DNA of 64,000 nucleotides, taken from NCBI GenBank assembly GCA_946807835.1, contig OX327691.1, positions 1,314,188-1,378,187 on the forward strand, given 5' to 3'. The DNA comes from Ailanthus altissimus. Taxonomy: Eukaryota; Streptophyta; Magnoliopsida; Sapindales; Simaroubaceae. Both the position numbers and the translations under genes were made by a program. Position 1 is the stretch's first letter, and each line of letters begins with the position of its first letter. Below are positions 1-12,307 of the stretch, one piece after another. The notes beneath the pieces were generated by a model that saw only the letters and a program-made list of their open reading frames with translations, made no database searches and was not told the origin of the DNA.

Positions 1-1295
1 TAATCACCTACATATTTGACCGTAAAGGACCCGTAGATCCTCTGAAAAAATCTAAAAGAAAGATATAGTCATTGAAAAGATGTGTTCCTTTTAGGAACAA
101 GACATGAGTTGATGATTCTGCGATTGTAGAATTTTAGAATTGTTGTTGAATAGAATTCTGCTTTATTCAAAATAACCTCATAGCTGAAATTACGAGGTGA
201 GAAAGTTACAGAACAAGATATGTTAAAAGACTTTATCTACTTTTCATGCCTCTAATATTTTTATGCAACAACAATATTGCTAACAACGATTTAAAAAAAA
301 TACTCATAATTAACTCATGTCTTCTGTTTGTTGAACAAAATATTGAGCTTTTATTGAAAAATCACGAATCACGTCCAACTAGTTCTCAGCCAAATACTTA
401 CAATAACATTTAACGTGGTTATGGAATAGCAAAAGGGTATGGTTATCACCCTCACTGTTGATGTGAACCTCACAAAGAAAAGTGAGACTTGATGCTCAAT
501 GAGGTTCCTTTGTTAAGGATCATTCTAGTTCAAATTCACAAACAAACAAAAATAAAGAATCTTGACCTGTTTTCTATAAAGAGATAAAAACCAAAGGTAT
601 GAGAAATTAGGGTAGATGCCATGCTCAAGAAAGATGAGAAATATTACGAGTGATAAGTCAATGATGAACGCCACAAGAAGAAATCTTGATAAGTTCTAAA
701 AATTTCTTTGAAGAACTAAGAAAACAATTTCACTATTATTAAGGTTAAAACTCTAAATTCCCTTTAGAGTTACAAGGCCTTATATAGGCAATTTTACCAC
801 GAGCATAAATGAAAAAACTAAGTCAAATCCTAACTTATAGTAGGAATGATTACAAAAATAGGAAATAAATAACAATTATATTAAGGAAATAAATATTTAT
901 GTATCTTTGTTTTTAAATTTAACCTAAGAATGAAAAAAAGAAATAAAGAAAATAAGGATTTAATAAAGCAATAAATAGTGTCACATGAACAGTGACAGGA
1001 TCTTCCTTCTTATATTGATATTCGCCAGATCTTCCTTCTTAAATTGATATGCATCTTGTTTTGTTCTTCATGTAAATTACTCCAGACTACTTATAGAAAC
1101 TTGAATAAGATTGATAAGGTATTGATCATCTTAAACACTCGAAATGTTCAGATTAGTGTCTTGAACAAAACATGAATTTGCTCAATTAACCCATTTAATG
1201 CTTCATTCATTTTCTTGGTTCTTACCATTGTCATTGGACCCCTATGTACTCAACAAATCTTGTGAAGATTTGACAACCTGATTCGCATCAATGGT
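1..1295. other. Unassigned repeat-like DNA left of Cop1
   Basis: No open coding region is visible. On the minus strand there is a good TATA-like core (TATATAAGG, near 778-787) in AT-rich DNA, which would fit the promoter of a minus-strand LTR at about 470-1140, but I cannot find its ends or a target duplication. The stretch adjoins the decayed gag end of Cop1, so it may also hold that element's 5' LTR and leader. Identity is uncertain. Confidence 0.3.
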
Positions 1296-2719
1296 GGCCT
1301 TAAGTACTAAGAACAGAGGAACACTAATATATGGTAGAAATACCATGATATGGACAATGGTATAAAGAATAAATGTTCCTAAATATTATGAAAATACTTG
1401 TCATTGATGTGGTGTAAAAGAACATTGCTCACGTTCTTGTTATACCCTAAAGCATCTAGTCAAACTTAATGAGGTATCTATCAAGGCAAAGGGTAAGAAA
1501 ATAGAGACAAATCTTATTGATGACTCAGATCCTGCAGATCTTACTCATCTAGATGTCCTTAATTTCTTTGGGATAAAGAAGGGAATGTTGATCATTAAGA
1601 TATAAAAATCTCTATGTTAGATCTTTGTTATACTTTTTGTATGTATGGAATGTAATTTTTTGTAATACTGATGAAAAGATGTAACTTTTTGTATGAAGGA
1701 AGAAGAAATGTAACTTTTTGTAAGGTATTATCCTGATGTCTAATATGAATTTTTATTTAATATAAAGAAAGACTTTTACAGATCAATTGTCTAATTTAGA
1801 GAGAAAAATTAGGGATGTCTGTTTGGTTGATAGTGTAACTACACACATTATCGTTCGAGATAAGAAATATTTCTCAACACTAACAATGATTGAAGGAAAA
1901 GTATATACTATTAGATTTTATTAAAGGCTCTAGAAGATCAATAAACTTATTAGCAAGTGGAACTAATTTATATATAAGTAAAGCATTACATACAGGCTGA
2001 TTTAGAAGAAATTTGCTTAGTTTTAAAAATATTTGTCAAAATGGATATCCATTGAGACTTTCAATGAATATAATGTAGAATATCTCTACATTACTTCTAA
2101 CATTTCAGACAAGAAATGCATTCTTGAAAAGCTTATTGCCTTATTATTTGGTTTATATTATACAATTAAATTTAATTGAAAGCTAAGCAGTAATGAACAA
2201 AAATATAATGATCCAATAATATTTATATTATGGTATGATCGACTTAGTCAACCAGGATCCATAATAATGCCTAGGATCATTAAAAATTCTCATGGGCATC
2301 CATTAAAGAACCTAAAGATTTTGTTATCTAATGAGAATATCCAAAAACACCGCTTGCTTACAAGGAAAACTTGTAATGAAACCATCCTCTTTTAAGATTG
2401 GTCTACAATCTCCATTATTTTTCAAAGGATTTAATGAGATATTTGCATATCAATTCATCTACCAAGTGGACCTTTTTACTATTTTATAATTTTGATTGAT
2501 GCATCTCTATGGTGACCACATGTTTGTTTACCGTCTACACAAAATGTTGCATTCACTAGATTACTAGCACAAATTATTAAATTAATAGTACAATTTTCAG
2601 AATACCCTATTAAGACCATATGTTTAGATAATGCTGGTGAGTTTACATTTAAAATATTTGATGACTATTGTAACATCAATAAGAATTGATGTAGAATATC
2701 CTGTGCCAAATTTTCATAC
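1296..2719 (+). pseudogene. Cop1 gag end, pre-integrase and integrase N-part (Ty1/copia)
   Basis: Decayed Ty1/copia polyprotein. A gag zinc knuckle of the C-X2-C-X4-H-X4-C type is readable at about 1399-1440, with one residue now a stop. It is followed by the lineage-typical stretch DLTHLDVLNFF near 1540-1572. Further on, LLSFKN and NGYPLRLS-like pieces (1990-2060) and HGHPLKN/KILLSNE (2290-2340) mark the pre-integrase region. The integrase core is seen as LDNAGEFTFKIFDDYC (about 2625-2672). Many stops and frameshifts rule out function. Reading resumes in frame at 4219 after removal of the inserted LTR. The family role is a gag-pol polyprotein for capsid formation and integration of reverse-transcribed copies. 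Confidence 0.8.
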
Positions 2720-4213
2720 TATCGTGCGTGATGTGTGATTACTGAGCACAAGTGCACGTTATCATTGACAAGTAATATATGATAAGTAGAGTATTATTCC
2801 TATGAGGAATTTATATGTATTTCTACAAATTACTAAAATTGATCTTCTTACCTTTATCCAGAAAATCAGATTCTAAAATGTAAATAAAAACTATCAATAA
2901 TAACAATAAATTAATCAACCTCAAATGCACAAGTAAAAATACCTTAAAATTAATTGATAATAGGACTGTAGTTATCTCTTAATATCGTTCACTAATGATA
3001 ACATCCTAAATGCTACTTCCTTAGTTAATTATGGATCACAACATAACACTCATCGCAAGACTCTTCCGATGGCTGAGCAATTATACCTTAACTCACCCAT
3101 TACCTATATTTCTATGGTAATGTGATTAAGCCAAGATTCATTAATTTGTAACTCACAACTACTACGTTGTAATCATGTATCAATTTATCTTAAACTTTAC
3201 ACTAAGATGCCTTTTTCAACTTTATCTTAATGTACCAAAACTCATTCAACAAGTGACCGAGTTAATTGAAAGCATTAAGAATACACAAATTGAATAACAA
3301 ATTAAGGTTATAACATTTGGATAAACAGATTTTTAAAAAGACATATTGAGTTCAAAACTATAATCTTAGATAATAAGTTTAGTTCAACCTAATAAAAGAG
3401 AAATGATTTATTATAATAAAAATCATAATTCAACCATGCCTAAACCACATAAAGTGAAGATGATGAGAATCCAAATAAGCTCTTAGTTTTAGTTGAATGA
3501 TCCTTTTTACAGCTACCAACTCTTTGATTATGTTGTCCTCGTGTGATTCTTCTTTCCAAAGTGATTCCAAGTGTTATTTGCTTTGTTTGGCACTAAAAAT
3601 GATGAATTTTGGGCTTGAGATGATCTAAATTGAATGAAAAATAAAGTTGAACCATCTAAAATCTTCTGGTGTCTTTCAAAAAGTAAACTTTTATCGTACT
3701 AGTGATAACACTGCGACATTTTCTCTAAAATGTTAGGGCATTCTTCATCTTTATTATCCTAACGCTGTAGCATTCCTTGCCTCCAACGTTGGGGCATTCT
3801 TAACGCAACTGTGGTACCGTTAGACCGTAAGACTGTTGATCAGCCTAAAATTTATGTAGCAACATTCATAATGTCACGCTGCGATGTAGCCTTTTGCATG
3901 AATGCTGAGATTTGTGATTTAGGATGCTAGGGGTGTTTATACATTGTTATGAACACTAACGCGTTAAAGTTGGGAACACTAGCATGTTTATCACTTTTCT
4001 TTACTTTACTTTTAAATCTTCACTATTTGGCTTTAGTTTTTTTTTTTTTTTTTTATGTTTTCACTCCAATTTCCTTAACTTCACCCTTTTCATGATTTAT
4101 CCTACAAAATAAACACTTGAATGCGTAAACAACATGAAATTACTTGAGAATGGCAATTTCTAAGTTAAAATAGGGTTGAAATATATATATATATATATAA
4201 TTCATGTTCGTCA
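2720..4213 (-). mobile_element. Solo LTR (family D, gypsy/Athila type) in Cop1 integrase
   Basis: A perfect 5-bp target duplication, catac, lies at 2715-2719 and 4214-4218. Removing the 1,494-bp insert and one duplicate restores an in-frame copia integrase reading (PVPNFHTENGLAESLIKR). The insert starts TATC (probably a mutated TG) and ends TCA. No internal region or primer site remains, so it is a solo LTR. Its left part (CACAAGTGCACG followed by CAAGTAATAT, 2747-2776) matches the left part of the LTR at 26397 and, more weakly, of those at 25702 and 54092. In those elements this is the end next to the primer site of minus-strand copies, hence the strand call. Confidence 0.85.
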
Positions 4214-4608
4214 CATACAGAAAATGGATTAGCAGAATCCTTAATTAAACGACTCCAGCTAATTGCATGAATTTTACTAATTTCTACATGGGTTCATACT
4301 ATTTTACATGTTGTAGTATTAATTCATTGTAGGCCTATTGCATATCATCAATATTCTCCATTACAACTTGTACTTGGTCATTAGCCCGATGTATCTCATT
4401 TGCACATCTTTAGTTGTGTTGTATATGTACCTCTAAGACCTCACAACGCACTAAAATAGAACCTCAACATAGTTTGAGGATTTATGTTAGTTTAACTCAC
4501 CATCAATTATAAGGTATCTTGAACCTCTGACAGATGATCTGTTTACCACACGATTTATGGATTGCTATTTTGATGAGATAATATTCCTATCATTAGGGAA
4601 AAAACATT

Positions 4609-4776
4609 GCCTCATAAAGTAAGGTATGAACCTTCTTGGAAATGACCACTGTGTCTTGGTTGGATCCTTGCACAAATCAATATAAAAATGAGGCCTCATA
4701 AAGTAAGGTATGAACCTTCTTGGAAATGACCACTGTGTCTTGGTTGGATCCTTGCACAAATCAATATAAAAATGAG
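4609..4776 (+). repeat. Perfect tandem duplication, 2 x 84 bp
   Basis: Two 84-bp units, 4609-4692 and 4693-4776, read as identical by eye, inside the decayed Cop1 linker. The surrounding sequence is heavily mutated, so identical copies imply a recent duplication. 84 is divisible by three, so the reading frame is not shifted. Confidence 0.9.
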
Positions 4777-5078
4777 GTGTGAAAAATTGTTCATTTTCAA
4801 ATAATCACAAATGAATTACCATACACATTTACAGATGTATCAAAAGTAACGAAGTTATATAAACCAGCTTCCAATACACCATTTGGGTAATTATTCTTGT
4901 AGAATAATCTAACTAAAAGGTAGCATATGAATCGTTTGTTGGATGCCAAAAGCATGGTAGATCACTTGGTTCAAAAGATATTGTAAGAAAGTAAAAAATC
5001 AGGATCTTGTTGAAAATAATGCTGGAGATAATAAATCCACATTCTTTAAATCACTAACATTGTAAGATTTAATAATCC

Positions 5079-5138
5079 CTAAAGAGACACAAGTCTCTAA
5101 AGAGACACAAGTCTCTAAAGAGACACATATCCCTGAAG
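5079..5138 (+). repeat. 18-bp tandem repeat in Cop1 linker
   Basis: About 3.5 copies of an 18-bp unit (AAAGAGACACAAGTCTCT), the last diverged. In the Cop1 frame it encodes a KETQVS hexapeptide repeat just before the reverse transcriptase domain. The unit contains an inverted repeat (AGAGAC...GTCTCT). Confidence 0.8.
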
Positions 5139-6106
5139 AGACAAAATTTCTAGAGGAATCACAAGAATTTCAAAATAAAAAAGGTATAAATTATGCTTAC
5201 ACAGGAAATGTGAAAATGGGATAAAATAATTGTTGACAATGTGTTTTCATTTGCAACAGCTACAAAAAATATGAATGATAATTTTGAGTCACAAACTATG
5301 AATGAATGTAAAAAAATAAAAAACATGATTAGCTCTAATTAAAAGAAGCAATTCAAGCAGAATTGACTTCTCTAGCCAATCGTAAAGTATTTGGACCTGT
5401 AGTTTAGACACCTAAAGGTGTCAAACCCATAGGACATAAATGGATTTTTGTAAGAAAACATAACAGAAATAATAAGGTCATAAGATATAAAGTAAGACTC
5501 ATTGCTCAAGGTTCTTACAGAGGCCTAGTATTGATTATGATGAAACTCATTCCCTATTATGGACACAATTATATTTCAATTTTTTATAAGCTTGACAGTC
5601 TTACAAAAGCTTGATATGTGTCTTATGGATGTATTGATAGCTTACCTATATGAGTTACTTGATATAGATATTTATTTTAAAATCCCTAAAAGATTTAATA
5701 AGCTTGAAACATGTAATTGTAATTTGTATTCAATCAAGCTATAAAGATCTTTGTATGGATTAAAATAATATGGGCACATATAGTACAATTGTCTAATTGA
5801 GTACTCAATAAAAGAAGGATATATTAATGACACAATATGTCCATGTGTGTTTATAAAAGTTTCAAAATCTGGGTTTGCCATTATGACTGTATATGTGAAT
5901 GACATGAATATAATCGGAACTCTTGAAGAGTTCCTGAAGGCTGCAAAATACTTAAAAAGAGAATTTGAAATAAGAGACTTAGGGAAGAATAAATATTATC
6001 TCAGCTTTCAAATCGAGCACAAATCAAATAGAATCTTTATTCATCAACTTACATATACAGAAAAGATCCTAAGAAGATTTAATATGGATAAAGCTTACCC
6101 GTTAGG

Positions 6107-8308
6107 TGTTAGGGTCGGTGCTTACGTGCCATCCCTGAATGTACATATACTTGTGTATTTATACAAGTGTACATTCTCATTAAATTGTTAATACCAATTA
6201 ATATGGTACTATGTAATGTAACATTACAGACATTGTACGATCTGAATGAGTTCAGATCAGATCTAAAGGAGTTTAGATAAGGGCTCATAGTAAGTCACAC
6301 TGAGAGATATAAATGCTAAATCTTAGCACAGCTAAGTGTTAGTTGGTTATAATACTCAGCGAAGATTCAAGAGTTGGAACCTTGTCTGTAATAAGACATG
6401 GACCTGGGAATATACTAGTAACTGCATAGTTGCAAAGGTTGCAATTGGGTGTCAAGAAATGTGAATTGCGCAAGTATGTTCTCAAATAATTATCCCTGAT
6501 CTATTTCTGTCGATGCAGGTCTGTCGGTGGATACTTTTTATATAGATTAGTATATGTTGTACCTATAGGATATAGATGGTCGTTCCTAGCCGACAGTGAG
6601 CTTGGAGCTTGTATTGACATATGGGTATCCAGTTAAGACTAGATATAGGACAGACTCACGAGGGCCTCCGATAGACACCCTATGTAAGTCATCAATGGAG
6701 GATCCTCTTGCGTTGAGTAGTAAATGTGGTCTTTTGACCCGAGTGCTATGGTGGGCTTGTAAGTGATCCATCATACTTTGGTTCCACGTATGTCACAGAC
6801 CTTTCATAATGTGACCGCTGGGTGTCGTTGGGTATGGTCTGATGCTTATGGAGTCTGGTGTGTTAGATATGGGATCCGTCAACTCGCGTAAGGAGTAAGA
6901 TATCCAGATGCTTCGAGACTGTATCTCGAAAAGTCTTGTGGCTACAAGCATTAATCTCGGGAAAGAGTTTCCGCCAAGGTAGAACAATATGGCAAAAGAT
7001 TTTGCACATATTGTTCAGTGAGATACAAGTCTGGAGATAAGATATGGATGAGTACAAGGGGATTTTATAGTGATAATCTACATCCTCAGCACATCAAGGA
7101 TATCATGACGGAAGGCCTATACATATGCGTTGTAACCTCAACTTGCATGATTCAATGCCCTGATTTGTAATATCCATGGCGTGTGTATGGGGCAATGTTC
7201 ACGGACTCATAGAATAGTTCCATTTGACGAATCGGGCGTAGACCTAGTGAGTCTCGCGATATGGAGTGTACTCGTTGTGCACTGGGGCAGCTTACTAGAT
7301 TAAATTGTTTAATCCAGCAATATCCAGCACTAACACAAGAATGTGTGCTTGTCTGTATTTAAGTGTTAAATATAATAATTAGTCAATAATTATTATTTAT
7401 TAATTGTATAATGACATATGACGCATTGTGGACTCTCGGTTGAGTTTACCCAAGTGTGAGATTTGGTGAGACCCACTATATTTATACTAGGTAACTATTC
7501 ACGATGGGCAAAATATTTATTTCACACATTGATTATTTAATTATTAGATAATCAATAATATCTCATTATTATATTATATTATATTATATATTATTTTATT
7601 ATATAATATTATTATATATTTAATAAAGTTTTATAGTTGTCACCAATTATTTTATATTATATTATTATTTATTATAATAATATTTTTTTCCATAAAAGGT
7701 GGCATTTTGTAATATTATATTATATAATATTAATTTTTTAGTGAAAATGAGATAGATATAAGTGTGTGCGCGCCGAAGAAGCAATTGAGTTTTTGCTTCA
7801 AAATTTTCATTTTATGTTGAAACAAAATGAAATGGTAGCCGGCCATGGGAGGCCAAAGGGATGAAGAAATTGTTTCTTTTTCCTTAAATTTCAAGGGTTG
7901 AAATTATGATTGATTATGTTCTCTTATTAGCCTAGCCATTAAATAGCAACAAGCTATTGTTTTGTTAATCAAGAGTTAATTAGTGGTAAACATATAGTTT
8001 AGGGTTTAAGAGTTAAGCCCAGTACTAGATATGAGGTTGCTGTACTATCTCACCAAGCCCACTGTATTGGTGACTAGAACTGCCCACGAGTTGGTCTCTA
8101 TGTGGACTCTGAGAAAATACGTGTATAACATTACACATTTAGGTGAGTTCTCAACATTACTAATATATCAATGTGATTAATATATTTTATTTACTGTATT
8201 TATTGCATGTTTAAACGCTTCTGCCGCGTATAATATATATATGATACGTATTTTAGGCAATAAACATAATTACACATGCATACACCCACGTATATTAGAT
8301 CCCTAACA
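6107..8308 (+). repeat. Cop2 5' LTR (family K, subtype a)
   Basis: A 2,202-bp LTR starting TGTTAGGGTCGGTGC and ending CCCTAACA, a short inverted terminal repeat (TGTTAGGG/CCCTAACA). The primer site begins 4 bp further on. Related LTRs in this window are at 27769 and 62016 (subtype a) and 20767, 35095 and 57872 (subtype b, starting TGTTGGGATTTGTGC). All share a GTGCTTACGTGCCATCCC-like block near the start, lost by a small deletion in the 27769 copy. Several ORFs of 60-120 codons in the family are not conserved proteins. Confidence 0.92.
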
Positions 8309-8312
8309 AGAA

Positions 8313-8332
8313 TGGTATCATAGCCATTTAGG
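8313..8332 (+). other. Cop2 primer binding site (initiator tRNA-Met type)
   Basis: TGGTATCATAGCCATTTAGG sits 4 bp after the 5' LTR. Plant copia elements use TGGTATCAGAGC.., complementary to the 3' end of initiator tRNA-Met; one base differs in the first twelve (T for G). This fixes element type and orientation and the LTR boundary. Confidence 0.88.
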
Positions 8333-8424
8333 ACATATTTAAGTGTTGTTTGAGTGAATGGATGCAAAAGGCTCAGTATAAGTGGTGCGTTTTAAGTGTT
8401 GAAATGGGTATGCCAAATAAGGAT

Positions 8425-8715
8425 GCACTGGGCGCTACTGCGCCAAAGGGATGGCGCCGCAACGATGGGGTTCAACCTCCCAGCGCTGCAGCGCTAAAGG
8501 TCGCTAAGGATTTGACCTCTCAGTGCTGAAGGTTTGGCACTGCGACGTTAGGAGTTTTTTCTCCCAGCGCTAAGGCGCTGGCGAGCCCGCGCTGGGGCAG
8601 TGAGATTTTGGAATTTGCGCCCCAGCGGTAAAGCACGAGCACCGCAACACTGGAGGTTCGACCTCCTAATGCTACAGCGATGACATTTGGCACTGCAGCG
8701 ATGCACTGTTCACTT
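8425..8715 (+). repeat. GC-rich GCGCTG/CAGCGC motif array in Cop2 leader
   Basis: An island of high GC in AT-rich DNA, made of diverged copies of a unit of about 40-50 bp with CCCAGCGCTGCAGCGCTAAA-like cores (8478-8500, 8562-8580, 8618-8640, 8680-8700). The cores are palindromic (GCGCTGCAGCGC) and could form hairpins in the genomic RNA leader. Similar GCGCCGCGGCGCTCAG motifs occur in the family D LTRs at 27477-27515 and 44390-44430. Confidence 0.7.
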
Positions 8716-9638
8716 AAACAGTAGCACATGAACAATATTTTCTATTGTTCACATCTACAGGTTTTTTGAACAGTGTTTCAAAATTAATTTTGCGTGTGTA
8801 GGTTTATGAGATATAGTGATAAAAGTTATCAGTCTACATTATAAATCAGGGTTTATGAGATGCAATGTTAAGAGTTATCGGTCTGTATTATAAACCAAAA
8901 TTAATTTTTGTGTTGGTAACCACAATGGGAGCCCTACTGGTATGGGTTAGTTGTGCTTACATAGAAAAATTAATTAATTGAGAATCACTCTTCCTATGAG
9001 AATAGAGACCTAGAATATAAAGAAAAATCTCTCTTAATTAGATTGAAGAATAATACATTATGAGGTAATATTTTATTTTGATCCGCTTGTCAATACGGTG
9101 TTAGACGAGTCACGTCAGCCTTTTTCTAATATTGCTACAGCATGAGTGACTTGGTCGGTTAGGCTTGGACTATATCGGTTAAACATGAGATGAGGTAAAT
9201 ATATGCGAAAGTATTGTCCAATATTGCTACAACATGAGGGTAGTGTCGGTAGCATATATTTGATCATTGACAAGTCAATCTAGAATACACTTATCCAATA
9301 TTGCTGCAGCGTGAGGATAATGTGTATTTAGGGTCAAGTGGTAAGAGTTGCATGAGATGTAATTGACAAATGTTGTCTACCTGTTGGGTTTACAAAGGTC
9401 AATATTGCTACAACGTGAGGCCCAAGTAAATTTTAATTGGATCTACTTCCAACTGTATAGTTTAAAAGAGTTTAAACTATTGTCTTCCCGTTCGAGAGAT
9501 TACAGGGATTATGTAAACTAGTGGGAGGGCTTTTAAATCGAAAATGTATAATTAGTATACCCATGATTTAAAACATTCTATTAGCGATTTAATGATCATT
9601 CCGCTCACATCTCTTGTTATCTTTGCCTGTTAAGAATA

Positions 9639-11478
9639 ATGGCCACTACGAACCAGTTGGTGTGCATAGTTGATGCAGCCCAATTCAAGGGTACTATAAA
9701 TTACTCTGACTGGCATATGAATCTCAGAAATGTTCTGGATTCAAAAAATTTTAGATTTGTTGTTGATTAGAGTTCGCCGTAAGGTATTTCTGATAACTCA
9801 TCTCTTGAGGATAAAATAGAGGAGGTGTGACCCTTTTTATTTAGGGTGCTTCATCTTCTATTCCAAATATATCTGGTGAGACCAGATGTGTGAGGAAAAG
9901 AAGATAAGGCAAAAACCCAGGATAAATCCTTAGAGGCAACATTTATCCAAAGATCAATAAGAGAGCAATGTAGATGGAAAGTATTTCCACTACAGTAAGG
10001 TTAGGTATTGGAAATTCCTATTACCCTAAAAGCCTTATAATTGTCAGAAAGACTCCCACATGTTTGTGTTTGACAAACATAGACATTTTTAGGGCATAAG
10101 ATGCCAGTTCAAGCTGGGTATGAGATACTGTATGTCTCTCTCATATCAGCAATATGTTACAGGGAATTGAGAGAGACTAGAATACAACAGCTTGTAGAAG
10201 TAATGTTAAGAGTATGAAATGGTGATTTCTTGTAGGTTCAAATTGTTGGGCAGCTTGACTTATTTCTCGTATGCATTGCAATAGTTGTATTGCATAATTC
10301 GTATAATGTCCAAAACATCATTTGACATATTGTGTCCCTTCCTGTATTTGACAGTGAGGGATATCATATAAACATTAAGAATAGTTCCTTATGTTCATGT
10401 GATGTGAATGATGTTTTATTAGTTGAATGTCAGTTAATAAATTGATATTATATACAATTAGAAATATCTGTAGATCAGAATCCTTAAATAATACGGAGCT
10501 ATGGTATATAATTTTAGGGCATATAGGCGTGAGATGCCTAACCTGCTTGGTTAAGGATGGTTAGATTTCTAATATGACCATAAAGACTTAACTAATTTAT
10601 GAATAATTATTCACAGAGATGACCAAACATACCAGAATGTACATTACATTCCTTTAATTAGATCGAGGTAGTGAGTACATTAACAACGAGTTTTCTATTT
10701 GTTTAAGGAAGAATGAGATTCTCACTCACTATAGTCCTTCGGGTACTCCACAACATAATGATGTTTCAAAAATGAGGAATCAGACTTTATTAGAAATGGT
10801 CCGATTGATAATGAATGTTACCAATCTACATATGTAAGTATCTGCTACAAATACAGCTGCTTATTAAGTAGAGTTCCATTAGAAGTTATTCCTTTCATTC
10901 TGCATGAGATACAGAGAAGAAGGAAGCTCAATCTTAAATATGTTAAAACTTAGGGTTGTCCTGCTTACGTAAGAGTTACACAGAAGGGTATCTTATTTTG
11001 TAATAGTTACTCAAGAAGATAAACTAACACCCAAGAGGTACATGTATAGATTCATTGAGTATCTTGTGAAATCAATAGGATACTTGTTCTATAATTCAGA
11101 GAAGCGAAGTGTGTTTATTTCTCGGTATACCACCATCCTAGAGAAAGAGTTTCTCATGGATCGTGAGAATCATAAAAAAATTAAACGTAGTGAAGTCAAT
11201 CTAGAAATCAATGAACTAAGGATGAAAACTCAGGCTCAATTAAGCAGTGGCCTTTTAGCACATTTCCCTAGTGGGCCGGAAAGGATTTTTAGGTTACCTT
11301 TTAGGTATGTTTGATGCCTGAAGGTGAACTTGGAGTTTTCTTGGTAGAAGAAAATTATCCTTTGACCTATATGAAGATGATGTTAGACATTGATTCGAGA
11401 AACAGCAAGAAGCCATGAAAACATAAATTGACTCTATGCATTAGAATCAAGTCTGCAACTTGGTAAAGTTGTTAAACT
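9639..11478 (+). pseudogene. Cop2 gag and integrase region (Ty1/copia)
   Basis: The ATG at 9639 opens a copia gag: MATTNQLVCIVDAAQFKG, then NYSDWHMNLRNVLDSKNF, matching the NY.DW..NLRNVL pattern of this family. Stops begin about 45 codons in. Integrase remnants are readable at 10700-10830 (SPSGTPQHNDVSKMRNQTL, the family's PGTPQQNGVSERRNRTL) and up to about 11200 (ILEKEFL, family FLEKEF). The RT lead-in is NYPLTYMKMMLDIDS near 11350-11400, then CNLVKLL near 11455-11475, where the SINE-like copy cuts in. Non-functional. Confidence 0.82.
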
Positions 11479-11605
11479 GTGTGAGGCCCACTAACCCGTT
11501 AGTCCAACCAGCACCGGGATCACCATCCTCCACTAGTCACCACTAGTCAGGCACTGGCACACCCACACAACCAGCTCAAGTTACCTGCACCCCCAAGGAT
11601 TCAAA
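11479..11605 (-). mobile_element. SINE-like sequence, minus copy (partial)
   Basis: The reverse complement of this stretch aligns over about 110-130 bp, at roughly 70% by eye, with 12370-12485: ATCCTT..GG..GCAGGTAAC.TGAG, then CCAGTG, then GTTAGTGGG. It ends exactly where the LTR fragment at 11606 begins. It interrupts Cop2 pol after CNLVKLL. It lacks the head with the A-box-like sequence seen in the other copy. Called SINE-like because of the B-box-like TTTGAATCC and the dispersed short form; not confirmed. Confidence 0.5.
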
Positions 11606-12307
11606 TGTTGGAATTTGTGCTTACGTGCCATCCCATTATGTATGAATATTTATTTAATATTTATACTAGTGTTCTTATTTCAATAAATTGCTAATTATAT
11701 TTATATATGGTAAGATGCTTGTAACGTTTCAGACATTGTACGATCTGAAAGAGCTCAGATCTGGTCTAAATGAGTTTAGATCAGTGCTAAGAATTAGCAA
11801 CGGTGAGAGTTATAAATGCTAAGAGTTAGCACTGATAAGAGTTACCAGATTATAAGAGTTAGCGATATTTAAAGAGTTAGAGCCTTGTCTGAAATAGGAC
11901 AAAGACCTAAGAATGTATTAGTAATGACATAATTGCAAAGAGTTGCAAATAGTGCTAGGAAATGTCATAATGCAAATACGTTCTCAAATATTATGTTCTT
12001 GATCTATCTTCACTGATGTAGGTCTGTCAGTGAATACCTTAACAAATATATAGATTGGTGTATGTCTATATCTGGATGGTCCAGATGGTTAGTCTTAGCA
12101 AACTATGAGTTTAGTGGAAGCTCGTATAGAGATACAAGTATTCAGTAAGGACTGAATACTGAACAGACTCACAAAGATCTCCAATAGACATCCCATAAAG
12201 CCGTCAATGGAGGATCTTTCGAGTTGAGTAGTATTCGTGGTCCTTTGACCTAAGTGCCACGGTGGGCTTGTGAGTGATCCACCATACTTTGGTTTCACAC
12301 ATGTCAG
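11606..12307 (+). repeat. 5' third of a K-b LTR inside Cop2 pol
   Basis: Starts TGTTGGAATTTGTGCTTACG and follows the solo LTR at 20767 for about 700 bp, ending at ATGTCAG, where that LTR continues. It is therefore a truncated LTR start with no 3' end and no target duplication. It is subtype b, while the LTRs of Cop2 are subtype a, so it was not made from this element's own LTR. Confidence 0.8.

Larger units (their letters stand above)
4214..6106 (+). pseudogene. Cop1 integrase C-part, linker and reverse transcriptase start
   Basis: Continues Cop1 from 2714. Readable pieces are TENGLAESLIKRLQLIA (integrase core end), a linker with a tandem duplication (4609-4776) and a short repeat (5079-5138), then the reverse transcriptase: AIQAELTSLANRKVFGPV, GHKWIFVRKHNRNNKVIR, LDMCLMDVLIAYLYELLD, then SKSGFAIMTVYVNDMNIIGT, where the catalytic YVDD is YVND. 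The last part, from about 5847, is open to the Cop2 insertion point and ends in MDKAYPL. The next residues (STPMVVRSLDPNKD) are found at 15095, past Cop2. YVDD to YVND plus several stops mean no active enzyme. Confidence 0.85.
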
